NCBI RefSeq assembly: GCF_000524475.1
Contig: NZ_BAVQ01000072.1
Span: forward strand, 124,001-188,000
Source of the DNA: Tomitella biformata AHU 1821
Lineage (GTDB): Bacteria; Actinomycetota; Actinomycetes; Mycobacteriales; Mycobacteriaceae
DNA length: 64,000 bases
Direction of reading: 5' to 3'
Part shown: positions 20,801-35,800 of the stretch, in pieces
How the letters are laid out: every line of letters begins with the position of its first letter
How positions within the stretch are numbered: the stretch's first letter is position 1
Notes under the pieces: model-generated
Told to the model about the DNA's origin: nothing
The model's input: only the letters and a program-made list of their open reading frames with translations
The model's database searches: none
Translations under genes and position numbers: made by a program

Positions 20801-23800
20801 ACGCGCTGTGGCAGCGGGACGTCTTGGGCGTGGAAGATGACCCAGACTCGTTGGGCGCCAAGCAGATCGAGTACTGGAAGCAGACTCTCGAGGGGGTCTC
20901 CGAGCCGCTCGCGCTCCCGATGGACCGCCCGCGGCCGCGGACCCGGGCGATGCGGGGCGCGTCGGTCCGCTTCGACCTGGACGCGCAGACGCACGCCGCA
21001 GTGGTCGAGCTGGCCCAGGCGAATAACGTGTCGGTGTTCATGGCGCTGCAGGCGGCGCTGGCGGCGCTGCTCGCCCGGGTCTCGGGCACCGACGACGTGG
21101 TGCTCGGGGTGGCGGTCGCCGGGCGCGGCGAGCAGGCCCTCGAGGACCTGGTCGGCATGTTCGTCAACACCCTGGTGCTGCGCAGCCGCGTCGCCCCGGA
21201 GATGAGCTTCGCGGACCTGCTCAGCCAGGTGCGTGAGACCGACCTGGCCGCGTTCAGCAACTCGGACGTCCCATTCGAGCGGCTGGTCGAGGCGCTGGAC
21301 CCAGAGCGGTCAACGTCGTATTCGCCGCTGGTCCAGGTCATCATGACGCACCAGCTCGAGGAGGTCTCGGCGATCGAGATCGACGGGCTGACTGTGGCCC
21401 CGGCGGCGATCGACGTCGGCGTGGCCAAGTTCGACCTCACCGTCGACCTGTCCGAGCGACGTTCCGACACCGGCGCCCCCGAGGGCCTCGGCGTGCTGAT
21501 CGGCTACGCGACGGACATCTTCGACGAGCCGACCGTCACGGCGCTCGCGGACCGATACCAGCGGGTGCTCGCGAGCGCGGTCTCGGACGCCTCGGTGGCC
21601 GTCGGCCAGATCGACCTGTTCGACGAGTCTGAGCGTGCGAGCCTCGTCCCCGCCCGCGGCGCCGGCGGCCAGAGCCCCGTCGTCCTGGCGGAGATCCTGC
21701 GCGCCGCGGTGGCCCAGAACCCGGCCGGCGTGGCGGTGGCCGGCGGCGGCCGAGAGCTCACCTACACCGAGCTGGACGAGCGCTCCAACGCCCTGGCCCG
21801 AGTCCTCATCGACCGTGGCGCCGGGCCGGAGACCTTCGTGGCGCTCGGGATGACCCGCTCTATCGAGTCCGTGCTGGGCGTGTGGGCGGTCGCCAAGACC
21901 GGCGCCGCGTTTGTGCCGGTGGACCCGAACTACCCCGCGGACCGCGTCGAGCACATGCTTGCCGACTCCGGCGCGGGACTCGGGCTGACCGTCTCGGGCG
22001 AGGCCGACAGGCTGCCACAGGGCGTCGACTGGCTGGTGCTGGACGGGCCGGAATGCGTGGCACTGTGCGCGGGCAAGTCGGCCGCCCCGATTACGGACAC
22101 GGAGCGGCGCGGCGCGGTGACACCGGCGAACGCCGCCTACGTCATCTACACCTCGGGCACCACCGGCAAGCCGAAGGGCGTCGTCGCGACGCACGGCGGG
22201 CTGGCGAACGTCGCCGCGGCCCAGCGCCGGGACTACGGCATCACCAAGGACTCGCGGACGCTGCACTTCGCGTCGCCGAGCTTCGACGCGTCCGTCCTGG
22301 AGCTGCTGCTGGCGGTCTCTGCCGGCGCGGCCATGCAGATCGCCCCGGCGGAGCTCTACGGCGGACCCGACCTCGCGAGCTTCCTGCGCGAGCGGGCCGT
22401 CACGCACGCCTTCATCACCCCGGCCGCGCTGAACTCGGTCGATCCCTCGGGGCTGGAGAGCCTCGAGTCGATCGCCGTCGGCGGCGAGGCGTGGGGCCAG
22501 GAGCTGGTGCAGAAGTGGGCGCCCGGGCGCCGGCTGCACAACTGCTACGGCCCGACCGAGACGACGATCATCACCAGCATCGGCGCGCCGCTGCAGGTCG
22601 GCGGCCCGCTGACAATGGGCGGCCCGATCGGCGGCATGTCCGCGGTGGTCCTCGACGGCCGCCTGCAGCCCGTCCCGCGCGGCGTCGCGGGAGACCTGTA
22701 TCTGTCGGGTGGCGGCGTCACCCGCGGCTACCATGGGAACCCGGGGCTCACCTCGGACAAGTTCGTTGCCAACCCGTTCGGCGAGCCCGGCGCACGGATG
22801 TACCGCACCGGCGACGTCGTGCGGTGGACCCATGGCGACGAGCTCGAGTACGTCGGCCGCAGCGACTTCCAGGTGAAGGTCCGCGGCTTCCGCATCGAGC
22901 TCGGTGAGATCGACAACGTCCTGCGGGACCATCGGTCGATCGAGTTCGCCGCCACGGAGGCGCTCACCGCGCCATCCGGCGAGAAGGTGCTCGTCGCATA
23001 CCTGCTGCCAGCGGACGGCGCCGAGGGCTCCGGGACAATCGACACCGCGCAGATCGCCCGGCACGTCGGCGAGTTCCTGCCCGGGTACATGGTGCCGTCG
23101 TACTTCGTCGTCCTGGGCGAGGTGCCGCTGACGCCGGTTGGCAAGCTCGACCGCCGCGCGCTGCCGGAGCCCGACTACTCGGCGCGCACCGGGGAGTTCC
23201 GCGCGCCGGTCACCACGCTGGAGAAGACGATCGCCGCAGAGTTCGCCGCGGTGCTGGGCGTGGAGCAGGTTGGCCTGGACGACTCGTTCTTCGCCCTCGG
23301 CGGCAACTCGCTGATCGCCACGAAGGGCATCAGCCGGATCAACGCCGCGACCGGCGCAGACGCGAAGGTCCGCGTGCTGTTCGAGGCGCCCACGGTCGAG
23401 GAGCTGGCCCTGCGGCTGGCGCCACTGGTCGGGGCGGGAGCGGCCCGCCCGGCGCTGGTGCCGCAGGAGCGCCCCGAGCGGATCCCGCTCGCGCTGGCGC
23501 AGCAACGCATGTGGTTCATCAACCGCCTCGAGCCGGATTCCGCCACCTACAACATCCCGTTGGCGCTACGGCTCTCGGGCGCGCTAGATCTGAGCGCGCT
23601 GCGTGCGGCGATGCACGATGTGCTCGCGCGGCACGAGTCGCTGCGCACGGTGTACCCCGACTCCGTGGACGGGCCGGCCCAGCGCATCCTCGCCCCGGGC
23701 GAGGTCGACGCGACAGTGGAGCTCGTCCCGGTCTCGGGCGAGGAGGATCTGAATCGTCAGATGCTGGCGTTCGGCTCACGCGGCTTCGACCTGACCGCGG

Positions 23801-26800
23801 AGCCCGCGGTGCGGGCCGCGATCTTCCAGTCGGCCCCGGCGGAGCACGTGCTGCTGCTCGTGGTGCACCACATCACGGCCGACGGCTCGTCCCTCGCCCC
23901 GCTGGGACGAGACCTGATGCTGGCCTACGCCTCCCGGGCGGCGGGCCAGGCCCCGGCCTGGCAGCCGCTCCCGGTGCAGTACGCGGACTTCGCGATCTGG
24001 CAGCGCGACCTGCTCGGCTCGGCGGATGACGAGCAATCGCGGTTCTCCCACCAACTCGGCTACTGGCGCGAGGCGCTGGCCGGCCTGCCCGACGTGTTGG
24101 AGCTGCCGCTGGACCGCCCGCGCGGCCCCGAGCGGTCCGCCGCCGGCTCCGTCGTCGAGTTCGAGATCGACGCCGATCTCCACGGGGCGATGGCGGCGCT
24201 TGCACAGGGCATCAGCGCATCGGAGTTCATGCTCGCCCATGCGGCGTTGTCAGTGCTGCTGGCCCGGCTCAGCGGGGCGAGCGACATCGCGATCAGCACC
24301 CCCGTCGCCGGGCGTGGTGACGAGGCCCTTGACGACCTCGTCGGCATGTTCGTCAACACCATGGTGATGCGCACGGACGTCCAGCCGGACGCCACCTTCG
24401 CCCAGATCGTGTCCGCGGTGCGTGACAGCGATCTCGCAGGCTTTGACAACGTCGACGTGCCGTTCGAGCAGCTCGTCGACGAGCTGCGGCCGACACGTTC
24501 GTCGGCCTACTCGCCACTGGCGCAGGTCATGCTGAGCTTCCAGAATCTCGAGCGGCCCACCGTCGAGCTGGCGGGGCTGACGGTGAGCCCGCTGGACCCG
24601 GAGGTGACGACAGCTCAGTCTGACCTCGCGCTGACGCTGGTGGAGAACTTCGACGCCGACGGCGTCCGGTCCGGCATGAGCGGGTACCTGGAGTTCGCCA
24701 CCGATATCTTCGACCGCGACACCGTCGCGCGGCTGGCCGAGCGGTTCACCCTGGTGCTGGCGGCAGGCGTCGCGGATGCTGACGTCGTGGTCGGCGATAT
24801 CGACATCCTCACCGACGACGAGAAGTCCACGCAGGGGCAGTCGGCGGCCGCCCCCTCGCTGGCCAGCCAACCGGTTGCGGAGAGCCTGCACTCCCGGCCG
24901 TTGCCCGAGCTACTCGACCAGGCCGCAGCCCTGCGGCCGGACGGCATCGCGGTGGCGCGAGGGGACGTCACAGTCACCTACCGCCAGCTGCACGAGAAGT
25001 CCACGGAGCTGGCGAAGAGCCTGGCGGCCATGGGCGTCGGCGCGGAGGCGGCGGTCACCGTCGCGCTGTCGACACTGGTGCCGGGGCTGCTCGACGGTGA
25101 GGCTGGCGAGCAGTTCGCCACCACGTTCGCCGCGGAGCTTGCCGCGGTCGTCGCGGAGACCTCCGCCGAGGCGGAGATCCCGCCGGCGCTGGGCAGGTTC
25201 GCCGCCCAGGTTGCGCGGACCCCGGACGCGACGGCTCTCGTGTTCGAGGGCGAGACGCTGACCTACCGCGAGTTCGACGAGCGGTCGAACCGCCTGGCAC
25301 GCCTGCTGATTGGCAGGGGAGCGGGCCCGGAGACCAGGGTTGGCGTCGGCATCAGCCGCTCCTTCGATGCCATGGTCGCGATGTACGCGGTGTTCAAGGC
25401 TGGCGCGGTCTATGTGCCGCTCGACCCCGAGCACCCGGCCGATCGCACGGCGTATGTCCTGGAGATCGCGGAGCCGGTGTGCGTGTTGACGAGGCGCTCC
25501 GAGAACCTGGCATTCCCCGCGGACCTCGACGTGGTGGACCTCGACACCCTGGATTTGGCGGCTGGGGACCCGTCGCCCGTGACCGACGCGGAGCGCGTGC
25601 GCCCGCTGCTGGGCGCGCACGAGTGCTACGCGATCTTCACGTCGGGCTCCACGGGCCGGCCGAAGGGCGTCGTGTGCACGTACGACGGTTTTGACAACCA
25701 GATGCAGTGGACCATCGACCAGTACAGGTTGACCGCCGACGACCGCATCGTGCAGAAGGCCCCGTACACGTTCGACGTGGCCATGTGGGAGTCCGTCGCG
25801 CCGCTGATGGTCGGCGCGCGGATCGTGATCGCCCGGCCCGGCGGGCACCGCGAGCCGGACTACCTGTCCGAGCTGATCCGCCGCGAGCAGATCTCCGTGG
25901 TGGAGTTCGTCCCGTCGATGCTGGACCTGTTCATGTCCGGGGAGTACGGGGATGTGCTGTCCTCCGTGCGGTACGTGGTGGCCGGCGGCGAGGCGCTGCC
26001 CTCGGAGCTGGTAACCCGGTTCCGGGAGATCAGCGACTCGACCCTCGCCAACACCTACGGGCCGACGGAGTTCACGGTCACGGCGACCTACTCCGAGCTG
26101 GACAAGCCCTTCGGGGCGATCGTGCCGATCGGCGTGCCGCTGCTCAACTCCGGCGGCTATGTGCTGGACCCGCGGATGAAAATCGTGCCAAAGGGCGTCG
26201 CGGGAGAGCTGTATCTCTCGGGCGTGCAGCTCGCGCGCGGCTATATGGGCCGTGCGGACCTGACCTCGGAGCGGTTCGTGGCCGACCCGTTCGGGACATC
26301 CGGTGATCGGATGTACCGCACCGGCGACCTGGTCCGCTGGAACAACCACGATGAGCTGGAGTTCTTGGGCCGCACCGACTTCCAGGTGAAGGTCCGCGGC
26401 CTGCGGATCGAGCTCGGCGAGATCGAGTCGGTCCTGCTGGGCCAGGAGTCTGTCTCGCAGGCGGTGGTGACGGTGCACGAGGGGCCCATGGGCCAGCGCA
26501 TCGTGGGATACGTCGTCCCCAGCGCGGGAACGGTGTTCGACGCCGAGGCGCTGCTCGCCGCATGCGGAGTGGAGCTGCCGGACTACATGGTCCCCGACGT
26601 CGTCATGGCGCTGGCGGAGATGCCGCTCAACGCCAACGGCAAGCTGGACCGCAAGGCGCTGCCGGAGCCGGACCTGTCGGTGGTGGAGCGTGACTACCGC
26701 GCGCCGGAGAACGAGACGCAGCGCGTGATCGCGGAGATCTTCGCGGCGCTGGTCGGCATCGAGTTGGTCGGCGTCGACGAGTCCTTCTTCGAACTGGGCG

Positions 26801-29800
26801 GGAACTCGCTGTCCAGCACGCGGGCGGTAGCTCGGATCAACGATGCGCTCGGCGCGGGCCTGACCGTGCGGAACTTCTTCGACGCGCCGACGGCTCTCGA
26901 CCTCGCCGCTCTCGTCGAGGCGGCCGGGCCCACTGCGGGAGCCGAGCGCCGTCCGCTCGCGCCGCAGGAGCGGCCGGAGCGGATCCCGCTGTCGCTGGCG
27001 CAGCGGCGCATGTGGTTCGTCAACCAGTTCGACACTGGCTCCGCGGCGTACAACATGCCGATGGCGGTGCGGCTCAAGGGGGACATCGACCCCGACGCCA
27101 TCCGCGCCGCGGTCGCTGATGTCACGGGCCGACACGAGTCGCTGCGGACTGTGTTCCCGGACTCGGATGCCGGCCCCAGCCAGGTGATCCTCCCGGTCGA
27201 GGCCAGCGTCACCGCCTACGAGCAGGCCACGGTCGCGGACGAGACGGAGCTGGCCGCGCGGCTGGCCGAGCTGGCGACCACCGGCTTCGACGTCAGCGTC
27301 GAGGTGCCGGTGCGGGTCGCGCTGTTCGAGGTCGCGCCCGACGACCACGTCCTGATCATGGTGGTCCACCACATCTCGGCGGACGGGGCGTCGATGGCGC
27401 CGCTGTTCCGGGATGTCGTCACCGCCTATGTGGCCCGGGCGGCTGGCTTGGCTCCCCAGTGGGAGCCGCTCGCGGTGCAGTACGCGGACTACGCGATCTG
27501 GCAGCGAGAGATCCTCGGCGACGAGACGGACCCGGAGTCCCTCGTCGGCCGCCAGATCGAGCACTGGCGCCAGAACCTCACCGGCATGCCGGACCTGTTG
27601 GAATTGCCCACCGACCGGCCACGGCAGGCGCAGCAGTCCTTCGCCGGAGACTCGCTCCAGTTTACTGTGCCGGCGCAGACCCACCGGGGCCTCGAGGAGC
27701 TGGCCCAGAGCCGCGACGTGAGCATGTTCATGGTGCTCCACGCGGCGCTGGCGGTGCTGCTCGAGCGCCTCAGCGCGCAGGAGGACATCGCCATCGGCAC
27801 CCCCGTGGCGGGCCGTGGCAGCGAGGCGCTCGACGACCTCGTCGGCATGTTCGTCAACACGCTGGTGCTGCGCACACAGATCGACCCCGACGAGTCCTTC
27901 ACGGAACTGCTGGCGCAGGTCCGGGACACGGATGTCGACGCGTTTAGCAACTCTGACGTGCCGTTCGAGCGACTGGTCGAGGTGCTCGACGTCCAGCGGT
28001 CCACGGCGCACCAGCCGCTGTTCCAGGTGGCGCTGTCCTTCGACAACAACGAGGACGCGACGTTCGCGCTCCCCGGTCTCGAGCTCTCCGTGCTCGAGAC
28101 CCCGCTGCACGTCTCGAAGTTCGAACTTCAGCTAAGTGTGCGGGAGAGCCACGGGGCAGACGGCTCCGCGGCGGGCATCCTCGCCGACTTCACCTATGCC
28201 ACCGCCCTTTTCGACAAGTCGACGGCGGAGTCCTTCGGCCGTCGACTGCTGCGAATCCTGGATGCGGTTGTCGCGGATCCGGAGCTCGCGGTCGGCGTGA
28301 TCGAGATCCTTGATGACGACGAGCGCATCACCCCCGCGGTGCTGCAGAGCATCGGCGCCGCGGACGTGCCCGCGCAGACGCTGCCGCAACTGCTAGATCT
28401 GGGAGTGCGGCAGGGCCCCGATGCTGTCGCAGTCACCTGCGCCGGTGTCGACCTGACCTACCGCGAGCTGGACGAGCGCTCGAACCGGCTCGCACGCGTG
28501 CTGATCGCGCGCGGCGCCGGTCCGGAGACGGTGGTCGCGCTCGCGCTGCGCCGCTCCCTGGAGTCGATCACCGGGATCTGGGCCATCGCCAAGACTGGCG
28601 CGGCCTACATGCCGCTGGACCCGAAGTACCCGCGCGAGCGCGTCGTCGAGATGCTCGAGGACTCCGCGGCCGTGGTCGGGCTGACGGTGCGGGAGCATCA
28701 CGCGGCGCTGCCGGCCGCCGCCTCGTGGATCGTGCTGGACGACGCCGCCACCGGGCTGGAAATCGCCCGCGCGGACAGCGCCCCGATCGCCGACGCGGAC
28801 CGGCTGGCGCCAATGGACGTAGACCAGTCCGCGTACGTTATCTACACCTCCGGCTCCACGGGCAAGCCCAAGGGGGTGCTGGTAACGCACCGCGGGCTAG
28901 CCAGCCTGTCGGCTGACATCCGCGCGCAGTACGGGGTGGGAAAGAGCTCGCGGGTGCTGCATGTGGCCTCGCCGAGTTTCGACACCTCGGTCGGCGAGCT
29001 GCTGGCCGCGTTCACCGCCGGCGCCACCCTGGTGGTCGCCCCGGCGGACGTGTTCGGCGGCGAGGAACTGGCCGAGGTGATCGCCGAGGAACGGGCGACG
29101 ACGATCGTCCTGACGCCGACCGCGCTGATGACTGTCGACCCCACCGGACTGGACTGCGTCGAGACCGTCATCGTCGGCGGCGATATCTGCCCGCCAGAAC
29201 TGGTGGCCCGCTGGGCGCCGGCACATACGATGCGCAACGCGTACGGCCCCACCGAGACCACCGTCATCGTCACGATCACGCCGCCGATGGTCGCGGCCGA
29301 GCGGGTGACAATCGGCGCCGCGATGAGCGGGGTGTCGGCGATGATCCTCGACTCTCGCCTGCGCCCAGTCCCCAGGGGCGTGCCGGGCGAGCTCTATATC
29401 GGCGGGGCCGGGACGGCCCGCGGATACCACGGGCAGCCGGCCCTCACCGCAGACCGTTTTGTGGCGAATCCGTTCACCGACGGCGAGCGGATGTACCGCA
29501 CCGGCGACGTCGTCCGCAGGGTCACTGATCAGCAGATCGAGTACGTCGGCCGCTCCGACTTCCAGGTGCAGGTGCGCGGCTTCCGCGTCGAGCTCGGCGA
29601 GATCGACGCCGTGCTGACGGAGGTGCCGGGCGTGCACTTCGCGGTGACGATCGGGCACGACGACCAGACCGGCCAGACCGCGCTGGTGTCCTACGTGCAC
29701 GCGGCGGCCGGGCACACGCTCGACACCGCCACGATGACCGCGCACGCCGCCCGGCGCCTGCCCGCGCACATGGTGCCAGCACAGGTGATCTTTCTGGATG

Positions 29801-32800
29801 AGGTGCCGCTGACCCGGATCGGCAAGCTGGACCGGGACCGCCTGCCCGAGCCGCAGTTCACGTCCACCACCAGGGCGTTCCGCACACCCGCCTCGGGACT
29901 GGAGCAGACTGTCGCCGCGGTGTTCGCGGAGATCCTCGAAGTGGACCACGTCGGCGCCGACGACGGCTTCTTCGACCTCGGCGGCAACTCGCTGATCGCC
30001 ACCCGCGCCATCTCCCGAATCCGCGCCGCCACCGGCACGCGGGTCGGCGTCCGGGACCTGTTTGAGGCGCCAGACGTGGCCACCCTGGCCGCGCGGCTCA
30101 CGACGCTGGCCAGCGATGTGGACGACAGTCCTGCCCTGCGTGATGTGGTCCGCCCGGACCGGCTGCCGCTGTCGATGGCGCAGTCCCGCATGTGGTTCCT
30201 CAACCGCTTCGACCCGGAGTCCTCCGCTTACAACATCCCGCTTGTCGTCCGGCTGCGGGGCACCCTCGACACGGGGGCCCTCGCGGCGGCGATCGGGGAT
30301 GTCGTCGAGCGGCACGAGACGCTCCGCACGATCTACCCGGACTCCGCGGAGGGCCCGCACCAGGTGATCCTCCCGGCCGACGACGAACGGCTCGGCCAGG
30401 TCGCAGTCCCCGTGCCCGTTCCCGTCGACGAGCAGGGCCTGCGGGAGCAGCTGCTCGAGCTGGTCGAGACGAGCTTCGACGTCACGACGGCCGTCCCGGC
30501 GCGCCTGCGGCTGTTCACGCTGGGGCCAGACGACGTGGTGCTGGCCGCGGTCATCCACCACGTCTCGACCGACGGCGAGTCGACCGCGCCGTTCGTGCGC
30601 GACATCATGATCGCCTACGCCGCGCGCGCCGCCGGCGAGATCCCGACGTTCGCGCCGCTGCCGGTGCAATACGCGGACTACGCGGTGTGGCAGCGCGCGG
30701 TGCTCGGCGACGAGGCGGATCCGACGAGCCTGATCTCTGCGCAGATCAAGCACTGGCGCACGGCGCTGTCCGGCCTGCCGGACCTGCTCGAGCTGCCGAT
30801 CGGCCGCGTGCGTCCGCCCATGCAGACCCTGCGCGGCGGGATCGTCGAGTTCCCGGTGGCCGCCGAGGCGCACGGCCGCCTGGAGGCGTTGGCCAAGCGG
30901 CACGGCGTCACCCCGTTCATGGTGGCGCACGCCGCGTTCGCGGTCCTGCTGCACCGCTTGACCGGCGCGGACGACATCGCGGTGGGCACGCCCATCGCCG
31001 GTCGCGGGGAGCAGGACCTCGACGGCCTGATCGGCATGTTCGTCAACACCCTCGCGCTGCGCGCCCAGGTGACCGGCGACATGAGCTTCGAGCAGCTGAT
31101 CGGCGAGGTCCGCGAGCGCGACCTGGCCGCGTTCTCGCATGCGGACGTGCCGTTCGAGCGGCTCGTGGAGGTGCTCAACCCGACCCGTACGACCGCCCAC
31201 CACCCCATCGTCCAGGTCGGCTTCTCGTTCCAGAACACCACGCGGGCGGAGCTGACGCTCCCGGGCCTAACGGTGACGCCGCTGGAGGCGGGCGGCGAGA
31301 CCGCCCAGTTCGACCTGCACCTGATCTTGTCCGACGAGCACACCGAGGACGGCGCGGCCGCGGGCATCGCGGGCGTCTTCACGTTCGCCGAGGACCTGTT
31401 CGACCGCGCCACGGTGGAGCGCTTCGCGCGGCAGTTCACCACGCTGCTGGACGGCGCGCTCGGCGCGCCCGAGACGGCTGTCGGCGACCTCGAGCTGCTG
31501 GGCGCGCTGGAGCAGGCCCACATCGTCGACGGCTGGAACGACACCCGTCACGAGCTGCCCGAGACGACGCTGCCGGCGATGTTCGCGGCGGCCGTCGACC
31601 AGGACCCCGCGGCCACGGCCCTGGTGTTCGAGGGGACAGAACTGTCCTACGCGGCCTTCGCCGCGCGGGTCCGGCCCTTCGCCCGCCACCTCATCGGGCT
31701 CGGGGTGGGGCCGGAGGTCCGGGTGGGCCTCGCGATCCCACGCTCGGTGGAGCTGCTGGTCGCCATGTACGCGATCGCCGAGGCCGGCGGCGTGTACGTG
31801 CCGATAGACCCGGAGCACCCGGCGGAGCGCACGGCCCACGTCCTCGCCAGCGCCGCGCCGATGTGCGTGGTGACCACGACGACGGCCGGCCTCGCGTTGC
31901 CCGACGACATGGCCACGGTCCTGCTCGACGAGTGGGAGCCCGCGCCTGGCGATATCGCCGTGGCCGTGCCCGTGGCCGATGCCGAGCGCCGCGCGCCGCT
32001 GCGCCCCGAGAACACCGCCTACATCATCTACACCTCCGGCTCGACGGGGCGGCCCAAGGGCGTCGCCGTCCCGCACGCCGCCATCGCCAACCAGTTGCGG
32101 TGGAAGCAGGCGCACTACCCGCTGACGGCGGACGACGCCGTCCTGCAGAAGACCCCGGACACCTTCGACCTGTCCGTCTGGGAGTTCTGGTGGGCGCTGA
32201 CCGCCGGGGCCAGGCTGGTCGTCGCCAAGCCGGGCGGCCACCGCGACCCCGAGTACCTCGCGCAGGTGATGGCGGAGCAGCGGGTCACCACCGCGCACTT
32301 CGTCCCGTCCCTGCTCACCGCGTTCATGGCCGTGATCAGTCCCGAGCGGGTCACCGCGCTGCGCCAGGTGCTGTGCATCGGCGAGGCGCTGCCGGTCGAG
32401 ACCGTCGCGCGGTTCCGGACCTTCAGCACGGCCGCGATCCACAACCTGTACGGGCCGACAGAGGCCGCGGTGAGTGTCACCGCGCACGAGTGCGCGCCGG
32501 ACGAGACGGGCGTGGTGCCGATCGGCCGCCCCGAGTGGAACACCCGCGCCTACGTCCTCGACGCCAGGCTGCGCCCGGTGCCGGTGGGTGTCACGGGCGA
32601 GCTGTATCTCGCGGGCGCGCAGCTGGCGAGGGGCTACTTCGGCAGCGCCGACCAGACCGCCGGCAGCTTCGTCGCCGACCCCTTCCACGGTGTCGGCGAG
32701 CGGATGTACCGCACCGGCGACTTGGCGCGCTGGAACGCGGACGGCGAGTTGGAGTACGTGGGCCGCGTCGACTTCCAGGTGAAGATGCGCGGCTTCCGGA

Positions 32801-35800
32801 TCGAGCTCGGCGACATCGAGGCGGCACTGCTCGCCGCGCCCGCCGTGGCCGAGTCCGTGGTGGTGCTGCACCGCGATGAGCATGTCGGCGACCGGTTGGT
32901 CGGCTACGTCGTGCCGACGGCCGACGCCGCGATGGCCGGCGCCGCGGTGGACGTCGCCGCAGTGGACATCGAAGAGGTGCTGGACGGCGTGCGTTCACGG
33001 CTGCCCGGCTACATGGTGCCGTCCGTCCTGGTGGTGCTGGACGCGCTGCCGCTGAGCGTGAACGGCAAGCTGGACCGGCGTGCGCTGCCCGTGCCCGAGT
33101 TCGGCTCCGCGGCAGGCGCTTTCGTCGCCCCCCGCACGCCCCTCGAGGAGGTCGTCGCAGGGATCTTCGCGGACGTGCTCGGCGTCGAGCGCGTCGGCGT
33201 CGCCGACAGCTTCTTCGACCTGGGCGGCAACTCGCTCGTCGCCACCAGAGTGGTCGCCCGCGTCAACGCGGCGCTGAGCACCAGCATCGGGGTCCGCGAG
33301 TTGTTCGAGGCGCCGACGGTCGGCGCACTGGCGACGCGCGCCGAGCGCGCCGGCACCGGGACCGCCCGCCCGGCGCTGACCGCCCGGGGCGCGGTCGAGC
33401 GAATCCCGGTGTCGCCGGCGCAGTCCCGCATGTGGTTCCTCAACCAGTTCGACACCAGCTCCGCGGCCTACAACGTGCCCCTGGCAGTCCGGCTGAGCGG
33501 CGACCTCGACGTGTCGGCGCTGCAGAAGGCGCTGGTCGACGTCCTGGAGCGGCATGAGAGCCTGCGGACCGTCTATCCAGACAATGGCCACGGCCCCGAG
33601 CAGGTGCTGGTCCCGGTGGCGGAGTTCGCCGACGGGCCGCTGACGGCTGAGGCCGTCGCCGACGAGGCCGAACTCCTGGCCCGCGCGGTCGAGCTGGTCG
33701 CCACAGGCTTCGACGTCACGGCCGCGGTGCCGCTGCGGGTGGCGCTGTTCGAGTCCGCGCCGGACGAGCACGTGCTGGTTGTCGTCATCCACCACATCTC
33801 CGCGGACGGCGCGTCGATGGCGCCGCTGGCCAAGGACGTGATGATCGCCTACAGCGCCCGCGCCGCGGGCGAGGCGCCCGGCTGGTCGCCGCTGCCCGTC
33901 CAGTACGGGGACTTCGCGTTGTGGCAGCGGGTGCTGCTCGGCGAGGAGTCCGATCCGGACTCGCTCGCCGCCCGCCAGGTCGAGTACTGGCGCACCCGGC
34001 TCGCGGACCTGCCGGACGTGCTGGAGTTGCCGTCCGACCGCCCGCGGCCGGCGGTGGCGTCGCTGCGCGGCGCGCACCTGGACGTCGAGATCGGCGCGGA
34101 GCTGCAGGGCCGCCTGCACCGGCTGGCGCACGCGCACAACTCATCCCTGTTCATGGTGGTGCACGCGGCGTTGGCAGTGGTGCTCGCACGATTGAGCGGC
34201 TCCGACGACATCGCGATCGGCGTGGCCATCGAGGGCCGCGGCGAGGCCGCGCTGGACGAGCTGGTCGGCATGTTCGTCAACACGCTGGTGCTGCGGACGG
34301 AGGTGGACCGGTCCACCTCGTTCGCCGGCCTGCTGGCGCAGGTGCGCGCCGACGACCTCGGCGCGTTCACCAACACCGACGTGCCGTTCGAGCGGCTCGT
34401 GGAGGTCCTGAACCCGGAGCGCTCCACCGCGCACTCGCCGCTGTTCCAGGTCGCCCTCGCGTTCCAAAACAACGAGCGGGCGGAGCTGGAGCTGCCGGGG
34501 CTGACGGTCAGCGGGCTGGACACGCCGATCGACACCGCGAAGTTCGACCTGCAGGTGACGGTCGCCGAGTCCTACGACGACCACGGCGCGTCGGCGGGCA
34601 TGACCGCCGGCCTCACCTACGCCACCGACCTGTTCGACGCGGGCACGGTCCGCGCGCTCGGCGACACGCTGGTGCGGCTGCTCGACGAGATCACCGCGGC
34701 CGCCGGCGCCGAGGTCCCTGTCGGCGACCTCGACCTGCTGACCGGGGCACAGTTCTCGGAGCTGGTCCCAGTGCACGGGCAGGGCCCTGTGCCGGCGGCG
34801 ACGCTGGGGCAGATCCTCGCGACCGCGGCGGCTTCCGCGCCCGGGAACGACGCGGTGGTGGACGGCGACCGGTCGCTCACCTACGCGGAGCTGGACGCAC
34901 GCTCGAACCAGGTCGCCCGGCAGCTGCTCGACAAGGGCGTCGGCACCGGCGATTTCGTCGCGATCGGGATCACCCGCTCGCTGGAGTCGATCCTCGCGCT
35001 GTGGGCGGTGGCCAAGACCGGCGCGGCCTTCATCCCCGTCGACCCCAACTACCCGGCCGACCGCGTCGCGCACATGCTCACGGACTCCGGCGCGGCGCAC
35101 GGCGTCACGCTGGCCCAGCACCAGGACGCGCTGGCGGACTCGGCAGACTGGCTGGTCCTCGACGACCCGGCCGTGGCCGCCGCGCTGGCGGCGGCCCCCG
35201 CGGACGCGATCACGGACGCCGACCGGCGCGCGCTGGCCCAGGTCACCGACATCGCCTACGTCATCTACACCTCCGGGTCCACCGGCGTGCCGAAGGGCGT
35301 GGAGGTCACGCACACCGGCATCGCGAACATGGCGCGCGAGGCCGTCGAGACCTTCGGCCTGACGCCGAGCGCGCGAGTCCTGCACTTCGCGTCGCCGAGC
35401 TTCGACGCGTCGATCTTCGAGCTGTTGCTCGCCTTCTCCGGCGCGTCGACGATGGTCATCGCGCCCACGACGGTCTACGGCGGCGACGAGCTCGCGGCGG
35501 TGCTGGTCCGCGATCAGGTCAGCCACGCCTTCATCACCCCCGCGGCGCTGGCGTCCGTCGACCCCGTCGGCCTCGAGCAGCTGCGGGTGCTCGCGGTGGC
35601 CGGCGAGGCCTGCCCGCCCGAGCTGATGCAGCGCTGGGCCCCCGGCCGCGAAATGTTCAACCTGTACGGCCCCACCGAGGCCACCATCTGGACCACGACC
35701 AGCGGCCCGATGGACCCGGCCGAGCCGGTGCTGATCGGCGGCCCCGTCCGTGGCGTCAGCCTGCTGGTGCTGGACGACCGGCTGCGCCCGGTCCCGGTAG

